NCBI RefSeq assembly: GCF_025273675.1
Contig: NZ_CP045809.1
Coordinates: forward strand, 682,001-746,000
Length of the DNA stretch: 64,000 nucleotides
DNA from: Gordonia pseudamarae
Lineage (GTDB): Bacteria; Actinomycetota; Actinomycetes; Mycobacteriales; Mycobacteriaceae
Direction of reading: 5' to 3'
Each line of letters opens with the position of its first letter. The stretch's first letter is position 1. Below are positions 16,537 through 25,113 of this stretch, piece after piece. Made by a program: the position numbers and the translations under genes. The notes under the pieces were generated by a model. The model made no database searches. It was not told where the DNA came from and saw only the letters and a program-made list of their open reading frames with translations.

Positions 16537-18084
16537 ATGAGTATTGCCATATTGCTGGAAATGCCGGTGTCGATGGACCCGGACAAGGAAGCGATCGTCG
16601 ACGGTGATCTGCGGTTGACGCTGGGTCAGGTCGATACCCTGGTCAACAAGGGCGCCGCACGTATCGTCGAGTCGGGTGCCCGGTGCGTGGCGTACGTGGG
16701 TACCGGTGGTGCCGCGATGCCGGTGCTGCTGTTCGCGTCCGCGCGGGCCGGGGTGCCGTTCGCGCCGCTGAACTACCGACTCACCGCCGATGCGCTGGTG
16801 GAACTGATCGAGCGCCTGCCGGGTGTGGTCGTCGTCGCCGACGCCGACTACGCGGACGTTGCCGCGCGGGCCGGGGTCCAGGTGCTCGACTCGGCGCAGT
16901 TCCTGGACGTCGAGGCCGCCGCGGGTGCCGACCCCGTGTCCGGGGATGTCGCCGGGAGCGCAGCGAGCGGGACAAATGTTGACGTCGATCCGGATTCGCT
17001 CGCGGTGGTTCTGTTCACCTCCGGCACCACCTCCAAGCCCAAGGCCGTGGAGATCACCCACGCCAACCTCACCAGCTACGTGATGGGCACCGTCGACTTC
17101 GCCTCCGCCGATCCGGCCGACGCCGCGCTGATCTGTGTGCCGCCCTATCACATCGCCGGGGTGAGCGCGGCGCTGTCGAATCTGTACGCCGGACGCCGCG
17201 CGATCTACCTGCGGCGTTTCGATCCGGCGGCCTGGCTGCGCCTCGTTCACGACGAGGGCGTCACCAACGCCACGGTGGTGCCGACCATGCTCGACCGCAT
17301 CATCGCCGTCTTCGAGAAGTCGCCGGTGGAGTTGCCGACGCTGCGCAACCTGGCCTACGGCGGATCGAAGGTGCCGCAGCCGCTGGTGCGCCGCACCCTC
17401 GACGTGCTCGGCCACGTCGGGCTGGTCAACGCATACGGCCTCACCGAAACCAGCTCCACCATCGCGGTTCTGGGCCCCGACGATCATCGTGAGGCGTATG
17501 CCTCGGACGATCCGGCGATCTCCCGGCGACTCGGCTCGGTGGGCCGTGCGGTGCCCGGAATCGAACTGCAGATCCGCGACGACGCCGGCACCGTGCTCGG
17601 AGCCGACGAGACCGGTGAACTGTTCATCCGTGGACCGCAGGTCTCGGGTAAGTACACCGGTATCGGTTCGGTACTTGACGCCGAGGGCTGGTTTCCCACC
17701 AAGGACGTCGCGAGCATCGACGCCGACGGCTACCTGTTCATCGGTGGACGTTCTGATGACACCATCATCCGCGGCGGCGAGAACATCGCCCCCGCCGAGG
17801 TGGAAGACGCCCTCGTGGAGCATCCAAGCATCCGCGACGTCGTCGCGATCGGTATCGCCGATCCTGAGTGGGGACAGGCGATCGTCGCCGTCGTCGTCCG
17901 CGAGGAAGGTGTCTCCGAGGCGGATCTCGACGCGGAGGCGGTGCGGGAGTTCGCGCGTACCAAGCTGCGAGGTTCGCGGACTCCGGACCACGTGGTGTTC
18001 CGCGACGAACTGCCCGCCACCGCGACAGGAAAGATCCTGCGCCGCGTGCTGGTCGACGAATTGACCCCCGCGACAGCGGAGTAA
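16537..18084 (+). CDS. AMP-forming acyl-CoA synthetase
   Basis: 515-residue class I adenylate-forming enzyme. The P-loop is LFTSGTTSKPKAVEITH (about 159-175), followed by NAYGLTETSST, then GWFPTKDVASIDADGYLFIGGRSDDTI and the catalytic lysine in ATATGKILRRVL. It is more compact than the FadD at 4789. Residues 134-147 (VSGDVAGSAASGTN) form a small insertion just before the P-loop region, encoded by DNA like the repeat unit in the preceding gene. It lies 86 bp after that gene and 27 bp before a small unknown gene. Confidence 0.92.
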   Translation: MSIAILLEMPVSMDPDKEAIVDGDLRLTLGQVDTLVNKGAARIVESGARCVAYVGTGGAAMPVLLFASARAGVPFAPLNYRLTADALVELIERLPGVVVVADADYADVAARAGVQVLDSAQFLDVEAAAGADPVSGDVAGSAASGTNVDVDPDSLAVVLFTSGTTSKPKAVEITHANLTSYVMGTVDFASADPADAALICVPPYHIAGVSAALSNLYAGRRAIYLRRFDPAAWLRLVHDEGVTNATVVPTMLDRIIAVFEKSPVELPTLRNLAYGGSKVPQPLVRRTLDVLGHVGLVNAYGLTETSSTIAVLGPDDHREAYASDDPAISRRLGSVGRAVPGIELQIRDDAGTVLGADETGELFIRGPQVSGKYTGIGSVLDAEGWFPTKDVASIDADGYLFIGGRSDDTIIRGGENIAPAEVEDALVEHPSIRDVVAIGIADPEWGQAIVAVVVREEGVSEADLDAEAVREFARTKLRGSRTPDHVVFRDELPATATGKILRRVLVDELTPATAE

Positions 18085-18111
18085 CAGCTCACAAGTACTA
18101 GGAGTAAACCA

Positions 18112-18414
18112 ATGGTGAAGAATGGAACCCGATTCGAGAGCCAGGTGTGCGACACCCAGGTGATCGTGATCGCCGCCGCCGACAGTCTCGACGATCTGCG
18201 CTGCGGCGGGGTGCCGATGGTGGCCGTCGGCGGCGACAAGGACGCCGCCGCCACGCTGAGCGACGCGTTCGCCGACGGTGCGGTCCTGGGCAAGCGTTAT
18301 GTGGACGCCGACGGGGCCGAGGTGCTCGTCACCAAGGCGGGCAAGGGGTCACTGTCCGTGGGCGAGACTCTGCTGGTGTTCAAGGAATCCAAAGCCCTTC
18401 CGTCCAGCGACTGA
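18112..18414 (+). CDS. Small protein of unknown function
   Basis: 100 residues, not recognised. It has two cysteines (C13 in QVCDTQV and C30 in LRCGGVPM), a conserved-looking LRCGGVPMV stretch, a glycine-rich middle and a C-terminal KGSLSVGETLLVFKESKALP. There is no membrane segment. It starts at ATG after AGGAG and is spaced as the last gene of the acyl-CoA synthetase operon, so it may assist that enzyme. That is context only. Confidence 0.7.
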   Translation: MVKNGTRFESQVCDTQVIVIAAADSLDDLRCGGVPMVAVGGDKDAAATLSDAFADGAVLGKRYVDADGAEVLVTKAGKGSLSVGETLLVFKESKALPSSD

Positions 18415-18427
18415 ACCGCCTCCATTT

Positions 18428-18534
18428 CGCCGGTTGAGGTGTGAGGAGCGCTAGCGACGAGCCTCGAAACCTGGTGAGATGACATTGTCGTCTCACCAGG
18501 TTTCGAGGCTGGCAAGCTCGTACCTCAACCGGCG
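18428..18534. repeat. Palindromic intergenic element, full copy
   Basis: Outer arms CGCCGGTTGAGGT (18428-18440) and its complement (18522-18534) enclose an inner 20-bp perfect hairpin (18460-18479 and 18491-18510) with an 11-nt loop. A partial copy is at 19641-19659 and a decayed copy at 59229-59294. It may also terminate the upstream operon. Confidence 0.75.
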
Positions 18535-18569
18535 ATGACATTGAGCCGATGTTGTTGAAGGGCGTGAGA

Positions 18570-19604
18570 ATGAGCAAAGCAGCTGTTATCGGTGACGAGC
18601 GATCGGTGGCGGTCCGGTCGGTGAGCGCGGTGCCGCTCGCCCCCGGCGAGGTGCGTCTGGACGTCGCCTACTGCGGCATGTGCGGATCGGATCTGCATCT
18701 GTTCTTCGACACCCCCGAACCGATGACCGGGCATGTTCTCGGGCACGAGTTCGCCGGTACCGTCAGCGAAGTCGGCTCCGGGGTCGACGACTGGTCGGTG
18801 GGCGACCGGGTCGTGATCCTGCCGATCGACGACTGCGGTGACTGCTTCGCCTGCCGCAACCCCGAACTTAACGGGGTGTGCATCGTCGGCCTCACCCAGG
18901 GCCCGGGTTTGGGGCGTCCCGGCGCACTGGCCGATTCGGTGGTGGTGCCGGCGACGATGCTGTTCGCCGTTCCCGACGGGCTCGATCTGCGGACCGCCGC
19001 ACTCACCGAGCCCCTCGCGGTGGCGGTGCGCGGTGTGTGGCGGTCCGGGGCAGGTGCCGGCGACAGCGTGGTGGTGATGGGTGCCGGTCCGATCGGCCTG
19101 CTGGCTGTCGAGGCACTTCACTCACGGGATATCATCGACGTCCTCGTGGTGGAACCCAATGCGGATCGCCGCGCGCTCGCCGAAGGTTTCGGGGTGACGG
19201 TGTGTGCACCCGACGATGTATTCGCATCCGCCGCAGGCATGTCCGGCCCGGTGCGGGCGGTACTCGACTGCACCGGCAATGCGAAGGTGCTAGGCCAGGC
19301 GCTGAGCGTGCTCGGCTACTCAGGCACCGTCGTCATCCTCGGCATCGCCATGGACACGGCCCAGATCCTGCCGATGCAGGTCACGGTCAATGAGCTGACC
19401 ATCGTCGGCTCCACCGCCTACAGCCGCCGCGACTTCACCGAGGCACTCGACGCCCTGGCCGCCGGTCGGATCAACTCGGAAGCCCTGATCACCTCGGTCA
19501 TCGGCCTCGACGGCGTCGACGTAAAATTTCGCGATCTCGTCTCCGGCGCAAGCTCCGACGTCAAGGTTCTGGTCCAACCTAAGTCGTCCGTTCTGACCGA
19601 CTGA
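18570..19604 (+). CDS. Zinc-dependent alcohol dehydrogenase (first of two)
   Basis: 344-residue medium-chain dehydrogenase. Catalytic zinc ligands are C38 (region CGMCGSDLH) and GHE at 58-60; structural-zinc cysteines are in CGDCFACRNPELNGVC with one extra residue before the last cysteine. The cofactor motif is VVMGAGPIGLLAVEAL. It resembles threonine/sorbitol-dehydrogenase-like enzymes and probably oxidises a pathway alcohol with NAD. ATG at 18570 follows AAGGG; an ATG 21 bases upstream is an alternative. It is separated from the preceding genes by the palindromic element, so it is likely its own transcript. Confidence 0.9.
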   Translation: MSKAAVIGDERSVAVRSVSAVPLAPGEVRLDVAYCGMCGSDLHLFFDTPEPMTGHVLGHEFAGTVSEVGSGVDDWSVGDRVVILPIDDCGDCFACRNPELNGVCIVGLTQGPGLGRPGALADSVVVPATMLFAVPDGLDLRTAALTEPLAVAVRGVWRSGAGAGDSVVVMGAGPIGLLAVEALHSRDIIDVLVVEPNADRRALAEGFGVTVCAPDDVFASAAGMSGPVRAVLDCTGNAKVLGQALSVLGYSGTVVILGIAMDTAQILPMQVTVNELTIVGSTAYSRRDFTEALDALAAGRINSEALITSVIGLDGVDVKFRDLVSGASSDVKVLVQPKSSVLTD

Positions 19605-19640
19605 TACCTCGTTCGGTGAGACGCGACCTCCCCCTCCGTT

Positions 19641-19659
19641 GGTTGAGGTGTGAGGAACG
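19641..19659 (+). repeat. Partial copy of the palindromic intergenic element
   Basis: GGTTGAGGTGTGAGGAACG matches 18 of 19 bases at 18432-18450. It lies directly before the reductase remnant and may mark the breakpoint that truncated it. Confidence 0.5.
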
Positions 19660-19666
19660 TTCCACC

Positions 19667-19873
19667 GGATATCCCGATGCCGACACGTGTGGTTCGGTGA
19701 CCGTCGAGGTGCCCGAGCCGGGCGCGGGGCAGTTGGTGGTGAAAGTCGATCGCATCTCCCTTGATCCGGCGATGCGCAGACGGCTCAACGACGTCCGTTC
19801 CTACATTCCGCCGGTGGGGATCGGCGAGGCGATGCGTGCGGCGGGCACCGACCGTGCCCTCGCCGGTTCGGGA
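19667..19873 (+). pseudogene. Remnant of a medium-chain NADP-dependent reductase (N-terminus only)
   Basis: One frame encodes VEVPEPGAGQLVVKVDRIS followed by LDPAMRRRLNDVRSYIPPVGIGEAM, which closely follows the N-terminal substrate domain of the CurA/prostaglandin-reductase-like MDR family. Homology stops after about 70 residues and the rest, including the cofactor domain, is missing; the minus-strand isochorismatase-like gene begins at once. The start is also missing. I read it as a deletion remnant. Confidence 0.7.
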
Positions 19874-19884
19874 CGCCGCCGTCG

Positions 19885-20529
19885 TCAGCTCCAAGCATCG
19901 ATCAGGTCGTCGGTGGTGACGACGGTACTCAGGATCGACAGGGTGTTCTTGAGGACCGCCTGGCCGTAGGCGGTGGGGATGCCGGCGACCCCGTCGCTCG
20001 GCAGCACCACGTCGTAGGAATTGTTGACCGCGTCCATGACGAAGTTGGGGATCGCCACATTCAGTGAAACGCCCACCGGGACAATTGTTGTCACACCCAG
20101 GTTGCGCAGGACCGAGTTGAGATCGGTGCCGCACATCGGGCCGAGGCCGTGCAGCCGGGTGAGTACCAGGTCCGATGGTTCGGGGCCGAGTTCGGGTACC
20201 ACCGATGCTCCGTGGCTGCCCGGCTCGGCCGACAGCGTTTTGGCGCCGTAGGCGAACAGCGCGGCGTTGTGGTTGGACCCGCGGCCGTCAGCACGCCGGG
20301 TCACCACGCAGTGGATGATGCTGACACCCGCGGCGCGCGCCACCGGGAGCAGCCGCGCGATGTTGGGGACTGCCTCCCGCTGGGCTTCCTCGGCGAGCGC
20401 GGTCAGTCCGGCATTCGTGCCGACCACGGCTTCCTGACACTCCTGGGTGACGATCGCGGTGTGTTCGGGACGGACGAGCTCGGCGAGGGGGCGTGCCACG
20501 GGTGCTCCGTTTCGGTCGGCTGATGACAT
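19885..20529 (-). CDS. Isochorismatase-like protein lacking the catalytic triad
   Basis: 214 residues with the cysteine-hydrolase (isochorismatase) fold: the TAIVTQECQEAVVG strand, the VSIIHCVV core, LRNLGVTTIVPVGVSLNVAIPNFVMDA and the final VVLPSDGVAG. The family uses Asp, Lys and Cys. Here the Asp position is Gln/Glu (TQE), the Lys position is Arg (LTRLHGLG) and the Cys position in the GxxxxxC motif is Val/Ala (SLNVAI). It is therefore either not a classical hydrolase or a distinct actinobacterial subgroup. It appears monocistronic, with a TAGTAAC direct repeat upstream (about 20547-20575). Confidence 0.78.
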   Translation of the reverse strand: MSSADRNGAPVARPLAELVRPEHTAIVTQECQEAVVGTNAGLTALAEEAQREAVPNIARLLPVARAAGVSIIHCVVTRRADGRGSNHNAALFAYGAKTLSAEPGSHGASVVPELGPEPSDLVLTRLHGLGPMCGTDLNSVLRNLGVTTIVPVGVSLNVAIPNFVMDAVNNSYDVVLPSDGVAGIPTAYGQAVLKNTLSILSTVVTTDDLIDAWS

Positions 20530-20793
20530 ACTGTCGTGTCAATAGTAACCTCATCGGTAGTAACCCCCGTGGTGCGGGCTGGGGTCGGATCGGGTTCGCA
20601 GTTGTCTCGTGTCCTGTACCGTTAATTCATTTCAGATATCTGGCGATTGATTCTAGGATTTCCTCGGCCTACACCGGGCGATCCTGGCAACGTGGTGTGA
20701 TCGTGCAGACCGATTCCTGGCATTACCGCCAAATGGCAAATCCGTCGCCGTAAAGGTATTGACGGGCTTGCCACCCGGATGGCCTTGGGCGCG

Positions 20794-22653
20794 TTACCGG
20801 ATGTCGAAACCGTCGAGGGTGCCATCGGTCCGCCAGTCCTGGAGGAGCTGACCGAACTCGATGACCGTGCCCCAGTACTGTTCCTGTTTCCAGTTGCGAG
20901 ACTTCATCTCGGCACCTTCCTGGTTGTAATAGCCGGGAGTGCACGAGGATTCGGCACCGCCGAGGTTCTTGGCGATGCCTCCGTCGGAATTGACCTGGGT
21001 CTGCACCCAGCCGTTCTCGGTGTCTTGGGTGACCTCGACGCGCGATGCGCCGCGTTTGTCGGCCTCGGCGATGATGTAGGCGACGTGGCCGGAGATGTCG
21101 TCGACACTGGAGCAATAGTTGGCACCGAAGCCGAAAGGAAACAAGCCGCCGACGATGAACATGTTCGGGAAGCCGTACGTGGAATGTGACTGGAATGCGC
21201 GCATTCCGTCGCCCCAGTGGTCGTACAGTGACCGACCGTCCGAACCGAATACGGGAATCCCCATGCGACGCTTGAAATCACTGGTGATCTCGAAACCGCT
21301 GGCGTACACGATCAGATCGACGTCGTAATGTTCGCCGTTGGCGACGATGCCGGTCGCGTCGATCCTGTCGATGCCCTTGCTCTCGGCCACATCCACCAGC
21401 GTCACGTTGTCGCGGTTGAACGTCGGCAGGTACTCGTCGCTGAAGGTGGGACGCTTGCAGAACTGCTTGTACCAGGCCTTGAGCTTCTCGCGGACGGCTG
21501 GGTCGGTGACGTCGGAGTCCACCCGGGCGCGAATCCGCTCCATCGTCTGGTCGTCGGACAGGTCGATCAGGTCATCGAGTTCGCCCGGCTCACCCAGGAC
21601 GTCGGGATCGTCGAGCTGTGCGGCGAGCCCGGTCACCGACTGGATGGGTCGCATCCAGCCGTCGTCGGTGAAATCGCCCTCGGGTCCGTCGATCGGACCG
21701 GCGCCTAGCATCGCGGCGTTGAACGCATCCATGCGGCGCTTCTGCCAACCGGGTTCCAGGCTCGCAGCCCATTCGGGGTCGGTCGGCCGGTTGTTGCGGA
21801 AGTCCACCGACGACGGAGTGCGCTGGAAGACGTAGAGGTGTCCCGCATCCTGGGCCAGTCGCGGGATGGCCTGGATGCCGGTGGAACCGGTGCCGATCAC
21901 CGCGACCTTCTTGTCGGCGAGATCGGTCATCCGCTCACCCGGCGCGCCGCCGGTGACCGAGTAGTCCCAGCGGCAGGTGTGGAACGAGGGGCCCTGGTAG
22001 TCGTGGATACCCGGGATGCCGGGCAGGCGCGGGCGGCTCGCCGGGCCGGTGGCCAGAGCGAGATACCTGGCCCGCATCGTGTCACCGCGGTTGGTCTCCA
22101 CGGTCCACAGCAGCGCGTCCTCGTCCCAGCGGGCCTCGGTCACCCACGTCTGAAACACGGCCTTGTCGTACAGGTTGAAATGCTTGCCGATGCGCTGGGC
22201 ATGCTCGAAGATCTCGGGCGCACTCGCATATCGTTCGCGGGGAATGTAACCGGTTTCGTCGAGCAACGGCAGATACGAGTACGACTCGATATCGCAGTGT
22301 GCGCCCGGATACCGGTTCCAGTACCAGGTACCACCGAAATCGGCTGCCGAGTCGATGATCCGGAAATCGGTGACACCTTGCTGGCTGAGCCGGGCACCGA
22401 GCATCAGGCCGACCCAACCGCCGCCGACGATGGCCACCTCGATGGTGTCGGTCAGCGCCTCACGCGGTTCGGGCTCGGGTACGAACGGGTCGTGGGTGAG
22501 ATATTCGGAGTACTCGCCACTGACATCGACGGCGTTGAACTGGGCTTCACCATCGGTGCGAACGCGCTTGTCGCGTTCGGCCCGATACCTCTCACGAATG
22601 GCGTCGTGGTCGAACGGTAGCGTGGGTGCCAGGGCATCCATGACCTTGGACAT
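20794..22653 (-). CDS. Baeyer-Villiger-type flavin monooxygenase
   Basis: 619-residue class B flavoprotein monooxygenase that would convert a ketone to an ester or lactone using FAD and NADPH. There are two Rossmann motifs: VAIVGGGWVG (about 73-82) and VAVIGTGSTGIQ (250-261). Between them lies the family fingerprint as YQGPSFHTCRWD (219-230), with Tyr in place of the leading Phe. An N-terminal extension of about 70 residues precedes the FAD domain, as in several actinobacterial enzymes. Start at 22653 follows AGGAG at seven bases; the open frame continues to 22896 without a better site. The esterase gene upstream on the same strand fits ester hydrolysis after oxygen insertion. Confidence 0.92.
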   Translation of the reverse strand: MSKVMDALAPTLPFDHDAIRERYRAERDKRVRTDGEAQFNAVDVSGEYSEYLTHDPFVPEPEPREALTDTIEVAIVGGGWVGLMLGARLSQQGVTDFRIIDSAADFGGTWYWNRYPGAHCDIESYSYLPLLDETGYIPRERYASAPEIFEHAQRIGKHFNLYDKAVFQTWVTEARWDEDALLWTVETNRGDTMRARYLALATGPASRPRLPGIPGIHDYQGPSFHTCRWDYSVTGGAPGERMTDLADKKVAVIGTGSTGIQAIPRLAQDAGHLYVFQRTPSSVDFRNNRPTDPEWAASLEPGWQKRRMDAFNAAMLGAGPIDGPEGDFTDDGWMRPIQSVTGLAAQLDDPDVLGEPGELDDLIDLSDDQTMERIRARVDSDVTDPAVREKLKAWYKQFCKRPTFSDEYLPTFNRDNVTLVDVAESKGIDRIDATGIVANGEHYDVDLIVYASGFEITSDFKRRMGIPVFGSDGRSLYDHWGDGMRAFQSHSTYGFPNMFIVGGLFPFGFGANYCSSVDDISGHVAYIIAEADKRGASRVEVTQDTENGWVQTQVNSDGGIAKNLGGAESSCTPGYYNQEGAEMKSRNWKQEQYWGTVIEFGQLLQDWRTDGTLDGFDIR

Positions 22654-22714
22654 AGGTTTCTCCTGAATGGGAATCGGTGGTCGAGCGGAAAAAGTTGTGG
22701 TGTCGCCGCCGATA

Positions 22715-23644
22715 TCAGACCGGTGGACGCTGCGCGAAGCGCCGGCTGAGGAACCGCGCGGCATCGGCGATGGCGGTCTTGGAGCGGGTGAGCATCGGCA
22801 TGGTGAAGAAGCCGTGGAAGACGCCCGGATAGCGTTTGGCGACAACGTGGTTGCCGGCGTCCTGCAAGGCGGCACCGAATGACTCGGCGTCATCACGCAG
22901 TGGATCGGTCTCGGCCGTCAGTACGAATGCGGGAGGCAGCCCGGCCAGCGACTCGGAATTCGACGGGGTGGCCCGCGGGTCGGTGCGGTCCGCGTCGTCC
23001 CGGAGATAGATGTCCCAGAACCAGAGGACGTCCTTGGTGCACAACATCGGCGCATCGGCGTTCTCGATCCACGACGGCCGCTCCACCGCGTACTCGGTGG
23101 CCGGATACGCCAGCAGCAGCGCGGTGATCGCCGGTCCGTCGTTGTCGCGGGCGTGCACGGCGACCGCCGCCGACAGGGTGGCACCGGCACTGTCTCCGCC
23201 GAGTGCGAGGCGGGTGGGGTCGCCACCGATCTCCGCGCCGTGTTCGCTCAACCACAGTGCCGTGTTGTAGGCGTCTTCGAACGGCACCGGGAACTTGTGC
23301 TCGGGGGCGAGACGGTAGTCGAGGTTGACCACCACGCACGAGGCCTGTGCGGCCAGCTTCCGGCAGGTCTCGTCGGCCGTCCACAGTCCGCCGGTTGCCC
23401 AGCCTCCGCCGTGCATGTACAGCAGGATCGGCAGCAAGGCGTGGGGATTCGGGTGATAGAGACGTGCGGTGAGATTCCCGCCGGGGGTGGGGACGGTGAT
23501 CTCGTGGACATCGGCGATCTCGGTCTCGGCGGGGAAGTCGGCGAGCGCGGTGAACTCGCGGGCGCCGTCGAGCCCCATCTCGTGGAGGGCGGGCATCTGC
23601 GAGACGGCGTCGGCGATGGCCTGTGCGTCCGGGTCGAGCGGCAT
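22715..23644 (-). CDS. Alpha/beta-hydrolase of the HSL (esterase) family
   Basis: 309-residue carboxylesterase. The oxyanion motif HGGGW, the nucleophile motif GDSAG, the acid in TAETDPLRDD and the histidine in PGVFHGF are all present, as is the DYRLAPEHKFP stretch typical of hormone-sensitive-lipase-like enzymes. ATG at 23644 follows AGGAG. It is 61 bp upstream of the Baeyer-Villiger monooxygenase on the same strand, so the pair probably forms an operon in which the esterase opens the product ester or lactone. Confidence 0.9.
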   Translation of the reverse strand: MPLDPDAQAIADAVSQMPALHEMGLDGAREFTALADFPAETEIADVHEITVPTPGGNLTARLYHPNPHALLPILLYMHGGGWATGGLWTADETCRKLAAQASCVVVNLDYRLAPEHKFPVPFEDAYNTALWLSEHGAEIGGDPTRLALGGDSAGATLSAAVAVHARDNDGPAITALLLAYPATEYAVERPSWIENADAPMLCTKDVLWFWDIYLRDDADRTDPRATPSNSESLAGLPPAFVLTAETDPLRDDAESFGAALQDAGNHVVAKRYPGVFHGFFTMPMLTRSKTAIADAARFLSRRFAQRPPV

Positions 23645-23743
23645 GGGGTGACTCCTGGGTTCGGGGAGACGTCGATGATCGGCGCTGCTACCTGCGGCGC
23701 CGGGATAGGCGCACATGACTGTGATCTGCGCTACTCTCGCCCC

Positions 23744-23781
23744 AGTAGATCATGAGTGAAAAAATTAGTCAATTACGGAAG
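23744..23781. promoter_or_regulatory. 38-bp shared promoter element, copy 1
   Basis: AGTAGATCATGAGTGAAAA begins the element and CAATTACGGAAG ends it. It matches 31 of 38 bases ungapped at 29310-29347; similarity continues upstream (GACTGTGAT at 23717 and 29279) with a 4-base gap. It lies between the esterase and the XRE-cupin genes. Confidence 0.6.
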
Positions 23782-23882
23782 GGTTGGGTGTGTCACTCGG
23801 AGATCGCCGGGATTTGGGCAGGTCGTCGGGGTACCCTGATGCCGGTGACGGGAGAGGCCCGGATCACCTGGGAAGGAATGTG

Positions 23883-24467
23883 GTGGTTCGCGGACAGCGG
23901 ATGCCCGAGGCCGACGCCGACCAACTTCGGGTGATCGGCGAGAAGATACGGACCAGCCGGCGGGCGATGCTCAGTGTGGAGGCCTTCGCCGAGGCTTCCG
24001 GGGTCAGTGTCGGCCAGATCAGCAGGATCGAGAACGGCACGGGCAATCCGTCGGTGGAGAGTCTGCTCCGGGTGATCACCGCCCTTGGTTACGACATGGC
24101 CGACATTCTCGAACCCGAGGTGTCCGACCGGACCGTCGTGGTCAGATCGGACGAGCGGCGCACGTTCAGTTCCGAGACCACGCCGTACAGCATCGAGCTG
24201 ATCCTCCCGACGATGAGCGGTGACATGAGCGTCACCTACTGCGAGGAGCAGCCTGGTGAGATCCGGAACGCCGACAGCACTATCGACGGCGATGTGCTGT
24301 ACTTCGTCATCGACGGGACGATGGACATCGAGAAGGACGGCCACACCTACCGGCTGGGTCCGGGTGACGCTCTCCTGGTTGGCTTTCCGCACCGAAATAC
24401 GGTGGTCGGTGACACGGTGGTCAAGACGGTGCAGATGTTCCGGGTAGGTGGGCTGATGAATGAATGA
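23883..24467 (+). CDS. XRE-family regulator with cupin domain (first of two)
   Basis: About 194 residues. An XRE helix-turn-helix (IGEKIRTSRRAMLSVEAFAEASGVSVGQISRIENGTGNPSVESLLRVITAL) is followed by a cupin barrel (GDVLYFVIDGTMDIEKDGHTYRLGPGDALLVGFPHRNTV). The family usually senses a small ligand in the cupin and represses or activates nearby catabolic genes. GTG at 23880 or 23883 follows GGAAGGAA; 23883 is chosen for spacing. Its stop overlaps the start of a paralogue. The promoter carries the element shared with the first substrate-binding protein, so control of that gene is plausible. Confidence 0.88.
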   Translation: MVRGQRMPEADADQLRVIGEKIRTSRRAMLSVEAFAEASGVSVGQISRIENGTGNPSVESLLRVITALGYDMADILEPEVSDRTVVVRSDERRTFSSETTPYSIELILPTMSGDMSVTYCEEQPGEIRNADSTIDGDVLYFVIDGTMDIEKDGHTYRLGPGDALLVGFPHRNTVVGDTVVKTVQMFRVGGLMNE

Positions 24468-25101
24468 TCTCACCGACGGCGAGCCGGGACCGACCGGCGA
24501 ATCCGATCCGATCATTGAATTGCGTGCTGCGCATGTGCGCCACATCGGTACCCGGGTCCGTGAACTCCGGAGAGATCGGCTCACGCTGGTGCAACTCGCC
24601 GCGGCGAGTGGTGTCAGCATCGGTCTGCTGTCGAGGCTGGAGAACGGGTCCGGGAATCCGTCGTTCGGGACCCTGTCGGCCATCGCGCGGGCACTGGCCG
24701 TCGACGTGGCCGCGCTGTTCCGTACCTCACGACCGGAACCCGTCGCCGACATGAACGGACGTCGCCTGGAGATCCGCAGGTCCGGTGAAGAGCCCAGTGC
24801 CACAGCGCAACTCCTCGTTCCGACGCTCGACAGCCGGATCGTCGGAATCCTGCTCACACTGCCACCCGGCTTCGGCGGTGGACAGTCCGCCGGCGAAGCC
24901 GGGCGGCAGTACGAGTACGTTCTCACCGGGGCCGTGGAGTACCGGATCGACCACGAGGTGCACCAGCTCGGACCAGGCGACTTTATCCGCTTCGATGCCG
25001 GCCGCCCGCACGCACGGCGCAACCTGAGTGACACCGGTGACGCATCGATTCTCAGCTGCGGTACCACGGCCAGGCTGGACTCCTACTTTCCCGGCGAGTA
25101 G
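24460..25101 (+). CDS. XRE-family regulator with cupin domain (second of two)
   Basis: 213 residues with the same layout as the preceding gene: an HTH (VRELRRDRLTLVQLAAASGVSIGLLSRLENGSGNPSFGTLSAIARAL) and a C-terminal cupin (YEYVLTGAVEYRIDHEVHQLGPGDFIRFDAGRPHARRN). It overlaps the first regulator by eight bases. The two are related but clearly diverged, which suggests an old duplication with different ligands or a heteromer. Confidence 0.88.
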   Translation: MNDLTDGEPGPTGESDPIIELRAAHVRHIGTRVRELRRDRLTLVQLAAASGVSIGLLSRLENGSGNPSFGTLSAIARALAVDVAALFRTSRPEPVADMNGRRLEIRRSGEEPSATAQLLVPTLDSRIVGILLTLPPGFGGGQSAGEAGRQYEYVLTGAVEYRIDHEVHQLGPGDFIRFDAGRPHARRNLSDTGDASILSCGTTARLDSYFPGE

Positions 25102-25113
25102 CGGACACGGGTG

